A DNA stretch of 64,000 bases from Paenibacillus sp. XY044 (GTDB taxonomy: Bacteria > Bacillota > Bacilli > Paenibacillales > Paenibacillaceae). The position numbers and the translations under genes are program-made. Of this stretch, positions 24,707 to 33,772 are shown piece by piece. The notes under the pieces are model-generated. The model did not search any database and had not been told where the DNA came from. It was given only the letters and a program-made list of their open reading frames with translations. The stretch's first letter is position 1; each line of letters opens with the position of its first letter. Location of the stretch: contig NZ_NQMO01000008.1 of assembly GCF_002257645.1 (NCBI RefSeq), forward strand, positions 124,001 through 188,000, written 5' to 3'.

Positions 24707-25675
24707 ATGTTGATCGATATTGTGGGCGCAGGATCGCTCGGTCTGCTGTTTGGCGGAAAATTGGCCAGGTCCGGCAGCCGGGTGCGGATCTGGAGCCGCA
24801 GCGCCGGTCAGGCGGATGAGCTTCGCCATTTTGGCATTCATATAGCCAAAGACGGCGAGAGCGGTATAAGGGCGAACCCCACGCAGTTTCAATCCGGTAC
24901 GATCGGACAGCTGGGACAAGCTTGGGAGATGGAGCCGGGAAATTATGTGCTTGTGATGACCAAACAAAAGGATGCTGAAGCGGTATGCCGCTATTTGTCG
25001 GAATTCAGGCTTCCGCAAGGGGCAAGTCCACCGGTGCTGGTTTGTTTTCAAAACGGCTATGGGCATATGGACAGGCTGAAGGCCATACTGCCCGAATGGG
25101 ACATGCTGGCCGCGGTTACGACGGAAGGTGCGAAGAGAACGTCTTTTCACGAAGTTTTTCATGCGGGATCTGGGGATACGTGGATCGGTGAGAGCGGAAC
25201 GGGGGGTGTAGCAAGGGAGGATAGCAGCAGGTGGTTAAATCTTGTTCATGCCTTTGAAAAAGCAGGATTTTACCCGGTATTGTCGAATGAGATCGATAAC
25301 ATGATGTTTCGTAAATTGCTGATCAATGCGGTGATTAATCCGCTGACCGCACTTTGGCGGATCCCGAACGGAGATCTGCTGATTAGCCCGGCTAGAATAA
25401 AGCTGATGAAGGAATTGTATAACGAGACCATTTCGGTTTACGACGCGTGTGGAATCCGGCATGAGGATGACATGTGGGATCAAATTTTGAATGTGTGCAG
25501 GGCGACCTCCGGGAATACCTCGTCCATGCTGAAGGACGTGCTTGCCGGTTCGCCGACGGAAATCGGCTGGATTAACGGGAGCATTGCGGCTATGGCACAG
25601 AAGGCGGGCGTTCAGGCTCCTGCCAACGAACTGATGACCCGGCTCATCGAAGGAATAATTGCAGAGGAGGAGTGA
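24707..25675 (+). CDS. Ketopantoate reductase family protein (PanE/YlbQ-like)
   Basis: 322 residues from ATG 24707 (ACGGAGGAT 8 nt upstream). The N-terminal Rossmann domain has IVGAGSLGLLFGGKLA, the NADP-binding GxGxxG. The C-terminal helical domain has the active-site lysine region (MFRKLLINAVINPLTAL) and the ATSGNTSSMLKDV segment typical of 2-dehydropantoate 2-reductase. This enzyme makes pantoate for coenzyme A synthesis. Several family members are only reductase-like, so the exact substrate is inferred. It is followed after 6 bp by the DUF3397 gene, probably cotranscribed. Confidence 0.87.
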   Translation: MLIDIVGAGSLGLLFGGKLARSGSRVRIWSRSAGQADELRHFGIHIAKDGESGIRANPTQFQSGTIGQLGQAWEMEPGNYVLVMTKQKDAEAVCRYLSEFRLPQGASPPVLVCFQNGYGHMDRLKAILPEWDMLAAVTTEGAKRTSFHEVFHAGSGDTWIGESGTGGVAREDSSRWLNLVHAFEKAGFYPVLSNEIDNMMFRKLLINAVINPLTALWRIPNGDLLISPARIKLMKELYNETISVYDACGIRHEDDMWDQILNVCRATSGNTSSMLKDVLAGSPTEIGWINGSIAAMAQKAGVQAPANELMTRLIEGIIAEEE

Positions 25676-25681
25676 GGAATC

Positions 25682-26074
25682 GTGGATTTCTTGAGAAATT
25701 CATTTATTTTTTTGAGCATCCTTCCGTTTTTTCCGTTTTTACTCGTTTATTTAGGGGGATACTATTGGAGGAAAAACAGCAGAAACCGCGCGCTCCTGCT
25801 GGCCATGGACGTCACCACCCTGTTTTTGATCTTTTCGGTCGCGGCGCTGTTCAACAATACGTTTCATTCCAGGTTCGGCTTTTATTTGATCCTTTTGTTT
25901 TTGCTTATTGCGGTCGGGTTGATCGGCGGGGCTCAGAACCGGCTCAAGGGAAGGATCGATGTCAGGAAAATCGCCAAAGTGGTTTGGAGAATGTCCTTTA
26001 TGCTCATGAGTGCAAGCTACATTATATTTACATTAATCGGTATTTTTAAGTACATAATGCAGACAGACGCCTAA
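25682..26074 (+). CDS. DUF3397 membrane protein
   Basis: 130 residues starting at GTG 25682, with GGAGGAGTGAGG upstream overlapping the end of the reductase gene. It has four hydrophobic segments. The pattern (FLSILPFFPFLLVYLGGYY; AMDVTTLFLIFSVAALFNNTF; VWRMSFMLMSASYIIFTLIG) fits the DUF3397 family found next to the division cluster in Bacilli. The function is unknown. Confidence 0.82.
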   Translation: MDFLRNSFIFLSILPFFPFLLVYLGGYYWRKNSRNRALLLAMDVTTLFLIFSVAALFNNTFHSRFGFYLILLFLLIAVGLIGGAQNRLKGRIDVRKIAKVVWRMSFMLMSASYIIFTLIGIFKYIMQTDA

Positions 26075-26239
26075 TATTTTACAAAATTAATCAACAGAAA
26101 AACAGCAAAAACCCGTATATTTAGCCGTTTGTCACAAGAAAGTAAAATTTTCATGTTTTTCTATATAGATTTTTTTGACCACTGGTTGTATAATTTTTAA
26201 CCATACACATAATTAATCTACCTTTAGGGGGAACAGTTA

Positions 26240-27913
26240 ATGAAAAGGAAAAGCCTGCTCATGCTTGTGACGCTGATCCTCGTTGTTGGCACTGTACTAG
26301 CTGGGTGCGGTTCCAAGAATGACAACGGCGGCAGCACAGCAAGCGGCGGCGACAAAGGAAGTTCGTCAGCTGCTAAAGAACAAGTACTTCACATTAACCT
26401 GAGCGCTGAGCCGCCAACGTTTGACCCGGCGCAAGCCCAGGATACTCAAGCTAACACCGTACTGAAAATGATGTACGAAGGCCTTGTTCGTATTGACAAG
26501 GATAACAACCCGGTTCCGGGTGTGGCCGAGAAGTGGGACGTTTCCTCTGACGGTCTGAAGTACGTGTTCCATCTCCGTAAAGACGCGAAGTGGAGCAACG
26601 GCGATCCTGTAACGGCAAAAGACTTCGTCTTCGCTTGGGAACGGGTTTTGAATCCGGCTACAAGCCCAGCACCGCCGTATGCATACCAGCTTTATTACAT
26701 TAAAGGCGCAGAAGATTACAACAACAAGAAAATTACCGACTTCAACCAAGTTGGCGTCAAAGCGACGGATGACAACACGCTGGAAGTTACACTGAACAAT
26801 CCGACTCCTTATTTCTTGGGTCTGACCTCGTTCTACACGTTCTATCCGGTGCATCAATCGGTGAAAGACAACGCCAAATGGGCAACCGATCCTAAGTTGA
26901 TGGTCACGAACGGACCGTTCTCGCTCACAACTTGGACAACCGGTCAGAAGATCGAAGTGACCAAAAACGCAAACTACTGGGATAACCAAAACATCAAGTT
27001 GAGCAAGGTTACGATGTCGTTGTCCAACAGCAGCGCAACGGAACTGTCCAGCTACAAAGCAGGCCAGCTTGACTATGCAGGTAACCCGAACGGAACGATC
27101 CCTACGGACCAAATGCCTGCCGTGAAGAACGAGCTGAAGGACGAGCTCGATTTGAAACCGATCGGTAGCATCTACTACTACGTGTTCAACACAACAGCAA
27201 AACCGTTTGACAACGTGAAAATCCGTAAAGCGTTCTCGATGGCGATCAGCCGTCAGGATATCGTCGATAAAGTAACGATGAGTGAAGAGACACCTGCGTT
27301 CGGATTCGTGCCACCAGGCATTTCCGGTGACAAGGGCGAATACCGTACTGAGTTCAAGGACGATTTCTTCACCGAGGATATGGAAGAAGCCAAGAAACTG
27401 CTTGCTGAAGGAATGCAGGAAGAAGGATACACGACACTTCCTCCGATCACATTGATCTACAACTCCGATGACAAGCATAAGAAAATTGCGCTTGCCATTG
27501 CGGATATGTGGAAGAAAAATCTTGGTGTTGAAGTGAAAACCGAAAACCAAGAGTGGGGCGTGTTCCTCAAGAACCGTCAAAATCTGAACTACCAAATCGC
27601 ACGTGCCGGCTGGAGCCCGGACTACAACGATCCGATGACTTTCTTCGATCTGTGGACTTCGACCAGCGGCAACAACGATTCCGGCTTCAAAAACAAAGAG
27701 TATGATTCTTTGATCAAAGACGCATTCTCTACACCTGACACAGCAAAACGTATGGAAGACTTCAAAAAGGCTGAAACGATGATCATTAAAGATCAGCAGG
27801 TCGTCCTTCCGATTTACTACTATACAAACGTTGCCTTGATCAAACCGAATCTTAAAGGCGTTGTCATTGACTATGCCGGTCAAGTAGACTTTACAAGAGC
27901 TTATTTCGAATAA
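26240..27913 (+). CDS. oppA: Oligopeptide-binding lipoprotein OppA
   Basis: 557 residues. Signal peptide with lipobox LAGC; Cys23 is lipidated. A Gly/Ser-rich linker precedes an SBP_bac_5 domain with LNLSAEPPTFDPA-type N-terminus, YVFHLRKDAKWSNGDPVTAKDFVFAWERVLNP and a C-terminal peptide-binding lobe (RAGWSPDYNDPMTFFDLWTS). It captures peptides outside the membrane for the OppBCDF transporter encoded downstream. GGGGGAACAG lies ahead of the ATG. Upstream, a TATAAT (26189-26194) sits inside a short TGGTT/AACCA inverted repeat. A strong hairpin separates it from oppB, so it is probably expressed at a higher level. Confidence 0.94.
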   Translation: MKRKSLLMLVTLILVVGTVLAGCGSKNDNGGSTASGGDKGSSSAAKEQVLHINLSAEPPTFDPAQAQDTQANTVLKMMYEGLVRIDKDNNPVPGVAEKWDVSSDGLKYVFHLRKDAKWSNGDPVTAKDFVFAWERVLNPATSPAPPYAYQLYYIKGAEDYNNKKITDFNQVGVKATDDNTLEVTLNNPTPYFLGLTSFYTFYPVHQSVKDNAKWATDPKLMVTNGPFSLTTWTTGQKIEVTKNANYWDNQNIKLSKVTMSLSNSSATELSSYKAGQLDYAGNPNGTIPTDQMPAVKNELKDELDLKPIGSIYYYVFNTTAKPFDNVKIRKAFSMAISRQDIVDKVTMSEETPAFGFVPPGISGDKGEYRTEFKDDFFTEDMEEAKKLLAEGMQEEGYTTLPPITLIYNSDDKHKKIALAIADMWKKNLGVEVKTENQEWGVFLKNRQNLNYQIARAGWSPDYNDPMTFFDLWTSTSGNNDSGFKNKEYDSLIKDAFSTPDTAKRMEDFKKAETMIIKDQQVVLPIYYYTNVALIKPNLKGVVIDYAGQVDFTRAYFE

Positions 27914-27959
27914 TTTTCGAATGGTCTAACAAAAGCAGCTTAGCTTGATAAATACTGTT

Positions 27960-28002
27960 CGGGATATATATGTGGAACTTCCATATATATCCCGTTTTTT
28001 TT
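27960..28002 (+). terminator. Terminator/attenuator between oppA and oppB
   Basis: A 13-bp stem, CGGGATATATATG against CATATATATCCCG, is followed by T8. The next genes belong to the same transporter, so partial read-through is expected. Confidence 0.85.
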
Positions 28003-28151
28003 GCTTAGTATATATCTTTACCAAGGGTTTCTTTAAATTGAAATATATAGCATGGACAAATAGATTCGGTATTCTTTAAAATTAAACTATGACCCCGAAG
28101 TGGTTGGTGGTCATGTTGTATGAAGAGTTTAGCGGGGAGGGTAAATCGGAC

Positions 28152-29084
28152 ATGGTACGTTACGTACTGAGCAAGTTTTTCTATATGCTGGTGTCGCTCT
28201 TTATTTTGATATCGGCTACATTTTTTCTGATGAAGGCCATTCCTGGTAACCCTTTTATGTCCGAGAAAAATGTACCGCCTGAAATCCAAGCCCGGCTGAT
28301 GGAACAGTATGGATTGGACAAGCCGGTATATCAGCAATACTTCAAATACTTGGGGGATATTGCAACAGGTGACCTGGGGATTTCCATGAAGCATCAGAAC
28401 CAGGAGGTAGGGGGCATCATTTTGCAGACCTTCTCTGCATCCCTGAAACTTGGTATCTTTGCCATCATTATTTCTGTAATTGTCGGTGTGCTTCTCGGCA
28501 TGCTCGCCGCGCTGTACCACCGAAAGCTTATTGATAATATCGCCATGGTACTGGCGGTGCTGGGCATCGCCGTTCCGAGCTTCGTGTTGGCATCGTTGAT
28601 CCAGTATCTGTTCGCACAGAAGCTGGGCTGGTTTAACGTCATGGGCTTTGACGGCCCGCTCGACTACGTTCTGCCGGTTGCCGCGTTGTCGGCGCAGCCG
28701 ATTGCCTTTATCGCCCGCTTGACGCGTTCGAGCATGCTCGAAGTGCTGCATGCGGATTATATCAAGACAGCCAAGGCCAAAGGCCTCAACTGGATGACGA
28801 TCATGTTCAAGCATGTCATCCGTAACGGCATTTTGCCGGTGGTTACTTATATCGGACCTATGACCGCCAACGTCATCACGGGTTCCGTCGTCATCGAGCA
28901 GATCTTCGGCATCGGCGGCATCGGTAAAGTGTTCGTCGATTGCATCACCAACCGGGACTACACGATGATTATGGGCGTGACGATTTTCTACGGCGTTCTG
29001 CTGATGCTGGCCCGTTTCATCACCGATATCGTTTACGTGCTGGTTGATCCGCGCATTAAATTAACCGGCGGGAAGGAGGGCTAA
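28152..29084 (+). CDS. oppB: Oligopeptide ABC transporter permease OppB
   Basis: 310 residues from ATG 28152; GCGGGGAGGG (28132-28141) supports this start, not the ATG at 28089. Six membrane helices, with an N-terminal segment LSKFFYMLVSLFILISATFFLMKAIPGNP characteristic of OppB/DppB permeases. The EAA loop is TAKAKGLNWMTIMFKHVIRNGILPV. It pairs with OppC to form the translocation channel. Confidence 0.95.
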   Translation: MVRYVLSKFFYMLVSLFILISATFFLMKAIPGNPFMSEKNVPPEIQARLMEQYGLDKPVYQQYFKYLGDIATGDLGISMKHQNQEVGGIILQTFSASLKLGIFAIIISVIVGVLLGMLAALYHRKLIDNIAMVLAVLGIAVPSFVLASLIQYLFAQKLGWFNVMGFDGPLDYVLPVAALSAQPIAFIARLTRSSMLEVLHADYIKTAKAKGLNWMTIMFKHVIRNGILPVVTYIGPMTANVITGSVVIEQIFGIGGIGKVFVDCITNRDYTMIMGVTIFYGVLLMLARFITDIVYVLVDPRIKLTGGKEG

Positions 29085-29086
29085 CG

Positions 29087-30034
29087 ATGGCTGCACAGGA
29101 TCCAACTTTGATGAATAACAACGTAGAGCTGACGCCCGAAGACTTCCGGAAAATCGGTACCGATGAGAAACAGGCTGAAATCATTCAGCGGGAAAGTATT
29201 TCGGCGTGGAGGGATGCTTGGCAGCGTCTGCGTAAAAATAAACTCGCCATGGCGAGCTTGGTCGTTCTAATCTTGATTATTCTGGCTGCTATTATCGGTC
29301 CGATCATTTCGAAATTCGATTCGGCAACCAACGATTTGCTGGCCACGAATCAGCCTCCTTCCAAGGAGCACTGGTTCGGCACTGACGACTTGGGCCGCGA
29401 CATGTTCGTCCGGACGTGGATGGGCGCGCGTATTTCCCTGATCGTCGGCCTGGCTGCCGCGCTCATTGACCTCTTGATCGGTGTCATTTATGGCGGCATC
29501 ATGGGTTACTTCGGTGGACGCGTCGACGCCATCATGAACAAGTTTTCCGAAATTTTGTATTCCATTCCTTATATGCTGGTCACGATTTTGCTGCTCGTCG
29601 TATTTGAGCCGAGTATCGGAACGATTATACTGGCGCTGACGATTACCGGCTGGATTAACATGTCGTGGATCGTCCGCGGTGAAATCATGCAGCTGAAGAA
29701 CAGGGAGTACGTTCTCGCATCCCGTTCCATGGGCGCAGGCTCCGGCCGGCTGTTGTTCCGCCACCTGCTGCCGAATGCGGTTGGTCCGATCATCGTCACT
29801 TTGACGCTGTCCGTACCAAACGCGATTTTCTCGGAAGCATTCCTTAGCTTCCTCGGTCTGGGTGTTCGGGCACCGATCGCTTCGCTCGGTTCGATGGTCA
29901 ACGACGCATTGACCGGCTGGATGTATTATCCTTGGCGGATGCTGTTCCCTGCCATTCTGATCAGTTTGACAATGCTCGCATTTAACATTTTCGGTGATGG
30001 CCTCCGCGACGCGCTCGATCCGAAATTGAAATAA
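29087..30034 (+). CDS. oppC: Oligopeptide ABC transporter permease OppC
   Basis: 315 residues starting 2 bp after oppB, with GGGAAGGAGGG upstream. It has a cytoplasmic N-terminal extension, then membrane helices. The HWFGTDDLGRDMFVRTWMGARISL motif is typical of OppC/DppC, and the EAA loop is ASRSMGAGSGRLLFRHLLPNAVGPI. It forms a heterodimeric channel with OppB. Confidence 0.95.
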   Translation: MAAQDPTLMNNNVELTPEDFRKIGTDEKQAEIIQRESISAWRDAWQRLRKNKLAMASLVVLILIILAAIIGPIISKFDSATNDLLATNQPPSKEHWFGTDDLGRDMFVRTWMGARISLIVGLAAALIDLLIGVIYGGIMGYFGGRVDAIMNKFSEILYSIPYMLVTILLLVVFEPSIGTIILALTITGWINMSWIVRGEIMQLKNREYVLASRSMGAGSGRLLFRHLLPNAVGPIIVTLTLSVPNAIFSEAFLSFLGLGVRAPIASLGSMVNDALTGWMYYPWRMLFPAILISLTMLAFNIFGDGLRDALDPKLK

Positions 30035-30048
30035 CAGGAGGTGAGATC

Positions 30049-31044
30049 ATGGAGCCGATTTTACAAGTAAAAGACCTGCACGTATCCTTTCACGTCAAAG
30101 GCGGCGAAGTCAAAGCCGTCCGCGGCATGAATTTTGAAATAGGCAGAGGAGAAACGGTTGCGATCGTCGGTGAGTCCGGTAGTGGTAAGAGTGTGACCGC
30201 CCAGACGATCATGCGCTTGATCCCGTCCCCTCCGTCAGACATCAAGAGCGGTCAGATTATTTTCCAGGGCGAAGATATTCTGAAGAAAACGAATAAAGAG
30301 ATGGAAGCGATTCGCGGGAAAGACATCGGCATGATTTTCCAGGATCCGATGACTTCCCTGAATCCGACGATTAAGGTCGGCAAACAAATTACCGAGGTTC
30401 TGATCAAGCACCAGAAACTGTCTTCCGCCGAAGCGAAGGAGCGCGGTCTGGAAATGCTGAAACTTGTCGGCATTAAGAACCCGGAAGAACGCTTTAATCA
30501 GTATCCTCACGAGTTCTCCGGCGGTATGCGCCAGCGCGTCATGATCGCCATCGCCTTGGCCTGCCGCCCGGCGCTCCTGATCGCCGACGAACCGACGACG
30601 GCGCTGGACGTGACGATCCAGGCGCAAATCATGGACGTCATGAAGGATATGCAGCAGAAGCTCGGAACTTCCATTATCCTGATTACGCATGACCTTGGCG
30701 TCGTTGCCGGCATGTGTGACCGCGTTATCGTTATGTACGCCGGTGAGGTGGTGGAGACGGGGACGAAGTGGGAGATTTTCAAAAACCCACAGCACCCGTA
30801 CACGAAAGGTCTGCTGCGTTCGATGCCGCGACTTGACCAGAAGAAGGGCGAGCCGCTCATTCCGATTATCGGTACGCCGCCGGACCTCATCAAACCGCCG
30901 GTTGGCTGCGCGTTCTGCGCCCGCTGCGATGAAGCGATGAAAGTATGCGAACGGATCAATCCGGGAGAAACGGTATTCAGCGACACACAAATGGCGCGCT
31001 GCTGGAATCTTCATCCGATGGCCAAGGAGGTTCAATCGTCATGA
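30049..31044 (+). CDS. oppD: Oligopeptide ABC transporter ATPase OppD
   Basis: 331 residues. Walker A GESGSGKS, ABC signature FSGGMRQRV, Walker B LLIADEPTTALD and switch His (LITHDLGVV) are all intact. The C-terminal OppD/F extension has the cysteine-rich GCAFCARCDEAMKVC segment seen in this subfamily, which often binds an Fe-S cluster. It overlaps oppF by 4 bp (ATGA). Confidence 0.95.
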   Translation: MEPILQVKDLHVSFHVKGGEVKAVRGMNFEIGRGETVAIVGESGSGKSVTAQTIMRLIPSPPSDIKSGQIIFQGEDILKKTNKEMEAIRGKDIGMIFQDPMTSLNPTIKVGKQITEVLIKHQKLSSAEAKERGLEMLKLVGIKNPEERFNQYPHEFSGGMRQRVMIAIALACRPALLIADEPTTALDVTIQAQIMDVMKDMQQKLGTSIILITHDLGVVAGMCDRVIVMYAGEVVETGTKWEIFKNPQHPYTKGLLRSMPRLDQKKGEPLIPIIGTPPDLIKPPVGCAFCARCDEAMKVCERINPGETVFSDTQMARCWNLHPMAKEVQSS

Positions 31045-31970
31045 AAGAGAACCATTTGATCGAAGTTGAGGGCCTCAAGAAATACTTTAACGTCGGCGGC
31101 GGCAAGGTCGTCAAAGCCGTGGACAACATTAACTTTTTCATCCGTGAAGGCGAAACGCTCGGCATGGTGGGCGAATCGGGCTGCGGCAAATCAACCGCGG
31201 GACGCACGATTCTCCGCTTGTACGAGCCGACCGCCGGCAGCGTGAAATTCAACGGCACGGATATTTACAAGCTGTCGCCTTCCAAGATGAAAGCGATGCG
31301 TCGCGATATGCAGATGATTTTCCAGGATCCGTACGCGTCCTTGAACCCGCGGTTTACTGTTTCGGACATTATCGGCGAAGCGCTGGATATCCACAATCTG
31401 GCCGGCAGCCGCAAAGAGCGGAAGAAGCGTGTGGAGGAGTTGCTGGATATGGTCGGTCTGAATCCGGACCATGCCACCCGTTATCCACACGAGTTCTCCG
31501 GCGGTCAGCGGCAGCGGATCGGGATTGCCCGTGCGCTTGCCGTCAATCCGAAGTTCATTATTTGCGACGAGCCGATCTCGGCGCTGGACGTGTCCATTCA
31601 GGCACAGGTCGTCAACCTGCTTAAGGATCTGCAGGACCGCCTTGGGCTGACCTACCTGTTCATTGCCCATGACCTGTCGATGGTCAAGCATATCAGTGAC
31701 CGCGTAGCGGTGATGTACCTGGGCAAAATGGTAGAGCTGGCCGACAGTGAGGAACTGTATGCCAATCCGATTCACCCGTATACGAAAACGCTCCTCTCGG
31801 CGATTCCGATCCCGGATCCCGAAGTGGAAGAAAACAAGAAACGGATCTTGATGAACGATGAAAAATCAGGTCCGATTCACTCCGCCAAAGGCGGAAATGC
31901 AGCGGATGAGGAAGACACGAGACTTGTGGAAGTCTCCAAAGGCCATTGGGTCGCTGCCCCATATGCCTAA
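31041..31970 (+). CDS. oppF: Oligopeptide ABC transporter ATPase OppF
   Basis: 309 residues from ATG 31041 (AAGGAGG 10 nt upstream, inside oppD). Walker A GESGCGKS, signature FSGGQRQRI, Walker B FIICDEPISALD and switch His (FIAHDLSMV). The C-terminal OppF extension begins near HPYTKTLLSAIPIPDP. It works as a heterodimer with OppD. It is the last gene of the operon, with a terminator at 31985. Confidence 0.95.
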   Translation: MKENHLIEVEGLKKYFNVGGGKVVKAVDNINFFIREGETLGMVGESGCGKSTAGRTILRLYEPTAGSVKFNGTDIYKLSPSKMKAMRRDMQMIFQDPYASLNPRFTVSDIIGEALDIHNLAGSRKERKKRVEELLDMVGLNPDHATRYPHEFSGGQRQRIGIARALAVNPKFIICDEPISALDVSIQAQVVNLLKDLQDRLGLTYLFIAHDLSMVKHISDRVAVMYLGKMVELADSEELYANPIHPYTKTLLSAIPIPDPEVEENKKRILMNDEKSGPIHSAKGGNAADEEDTRLVEVSKGHWVAAPYA

Positions 31971-31984
31971 GCTTGTCAGCTTTA

Positions 31985-32010
31985 CCGCCGGGTGATCCCG
32001 GCGGTTTTTT
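31985..32010 (+). terminator. Terminator of the opp operon
   Basis: CCGCCGGG-TGAT-CCCGGCGG (31985-32004) followed by T6. Confidence 0.92.
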
Positions 32011-32112
32011 GTTTGCTTTGACGGATACAACAACATTGGTTACAATCAAGAAAGATTGCGGTAGTATAAAGTAAGCGTGGAAGTGGATGGGCACAGAATA
32101 GGAGGCATACCC

Positions 32113-33744
32113 ATGAATGTGGTTTCCGACTCACTCAAGAGCGGTTCGGCTCTTGCAGATGATTATATAAACCGTTTTAGCGAAGTGGAGCATTTATACG
32201 GTGAAGATTTTCGCGAAGAAGCAAGCTGGCTGAAACGTGTGGAATGGCTTGACCAATCGGAGTCCAGCCGGGTTAACCGGGGCGAACTGGTTGAAGTTTT
32301 GCGGCGTTATAACAGCCGGCACAATAACCATCAGGCGGTACATAATTCACTGGATTTATTGGCGAAGGAAGGGACGCTGGCCGTGGTGGGGGGACAGCAA
32401 AGCGGACTGTTTACCGGTTCGCTGCTGGTGATCTATAAAGCCATCACCATTATTCAGTCGGCGCAAGAAGCGGAAGCGAAATTCAACCGGCCGGTGGTGC
32501 CCGTATTCTGGATCGCTGGCGAGGACCATGACTTCGATGAGGTGAACCATACTTACGTCATGACGCCGGAGCTGAAGGTCGCCAAAATCAAGATGGAAGC
32601 GAAGCCGGGCCCCCGCTCGTCCGTGAGCGCGATTCCGGTCGGATCGAACGAATGGAAGCAGTCCTTGGATCAGCTGGGCCGATGGCTCCCGGACAGCGAT
32701 AACAAGCCGGATATTTTGAAATGGATCCATGAGGCTTCAGAACAGTCGGATAACCTCAGCGACGCATTTGCCAAGCTGCTCGGCCGGTTGTTTGGCCAGT
32801 ACGGTTTGATTTTGCTCGATTCGGCAGACCCTGAGCTGCGCAACCTAGAGGTTCCGGTGTTTGAAAAAATAATCGAGCGCAATGACAAGCTGGAGCAGGC
32901 ATATCAGCAGGCGGCGGCGTGTATTACCGGCAAAGGCTACTCACTTCAGGCGGAAGTTGCGGCCGGCGGCGCCAATTTGTTTTATATATATGAAGGAAAC
33001 CGTCTGCTGCTGTACAAACAGGATGACCGGTTCACCGATCGTAAGGGAATCGTCAACCTAAGTAAGAGCGAGCTCTTAGAGCAGCTTCGCACCCATCCGG
33101 AACGGTTCAGCAACAATGTGCTGACGCGTCCGATGATGCAGGAGTCATTGTTCCCGGTACTCTGTACCGTGCTGGGGCAGGGGGAAATTTCCTATTGGGC
33201 CATTACGAAGCAGGCTTTCGACATCCTGGGCCTCCGAATGCCGATACTCCTTCCGCGGATGTCTTTCACCTTGGTCGAAGGCGCCCTCCAGAAATACATG
33301 GATAAATTCGGCGTGACGTTCCAGGACGTTCAACACCGTTTTGAAGAAGCCCGTCAGCAGTGGCTTTCCAGCCAAGAGGAGTTCCATATCGGGCCGAAAT
33401 TCAACGAGACGCGCCAAGCCTTTGAACAGCTGTACGAACCGCTGATCCGGGAGCTCGGCACGATTCAGTCTGGTTTGATCCCGCTAAGCGAGAAGAATAA
33501 AGGCAAAATTTTGGAGCAAATTTCCTATCTGGAGCGTAAAACCCGCGAGGCGGTGGAGAAGAAGCACGAAGCCGCGCTGCGGCAGTGGGACCGGATCGGC
33601 GTTTCCCTGTTTCCGCTGGGCAAGCCGCAGGAGCGGGTGTTTAATATTTTCTACTATTTAAACCGCTACGGCCTCGAATGGATTCACGATTTGATCCGCA
33701 CCTCGGACCATTTTACGGCGGAGCACCGCATTATCGAGTGTTAA
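32113..33744 (+). CDS. bshC: Bacillithiol biosynthesis cysteine-adding enzyme BshC
   Basis: 543 residues from ATG 32113 (AGGAGG 32100-32105). The nucleotide-fold N-terminal half contains VVGGQQSGLFTGSLLVIYKAIT and PVFWIAGEDHDFDEVNH, both diagnostic of BshC. The rest includes a coiled-coil region (EKNKGKILEQISYLERKTREAVEKK). BshC is the putative ligase that adds cysteine to GlcN-malate in the last step of bacillithiol synthesis. In B. subtilis bshC (yllA) immediately precedes mraZ; here an adenosylhomocysteinase gene lies between them. Confidence 0.95.
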   Translation: MNVVSDSLKSGSALADDYINRFSEVEHLYGEDFREEASWLKRVEWLDQSESSRVNRGELVEVLRRYNSRHNNHQAVHNSLDLLAKEGTLAVVGGQQSGLFTGSLLVIYKAITIIQSAQEAEAKFNRPVVPVFWIAGEDHDFDEVNHTYVMTPELKVAKIKMEAKPGPRSSVSAIPVGSNEWKQSLDQLGRWLPDSDNKPDILKWIHEASEQSDNLSDAFAKLLGRLFGQYGLILLDSADPELRNLEVPVFEKIIERNDKLEQAYQQAAACITGKGYSLQAEVAAGGANLFYIYEGNRLLLYKQDDRFTDRKGIVNLSKSELLEQLRTHPERFSNNVLTRPMMQESLFPVLCTVLGQGEISYWAITKQAFDILGLRMPILLPRMSFTLVEGALQKYMDKFGVTFQDVQHRFEEARQQWLSSQEEFHIGPKFNETRQAFEQLYEPLIRELGTIQSGLIPLSEKNKGKILEQISYLERKTREAVEKKHEAALRQWDRIGVSLFPLGKPQERVFNIFYYLNRYGLEWIHDLIRTSDHFTAEHRIIEC

Positions 33745-33772
33745 TCAATTAGAGGGATAGGGAGGCAATGAG

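Noticed and set aside
26147..26161. CodY-box-like AATTTTCATG sequence upstream of oppA
   Set aside because: Only the left half fits the CodY consensus; five of fifteen positions differ, too weak to support a site although opp is a plausible CodY target.
26175..26194. TTGACC and TATAAT upstream of oppA as a promoter pair
   Set aside because: Spacing is 8 nt; the TATAAT may be a real -10 but the TTGACC cannot be its -35.
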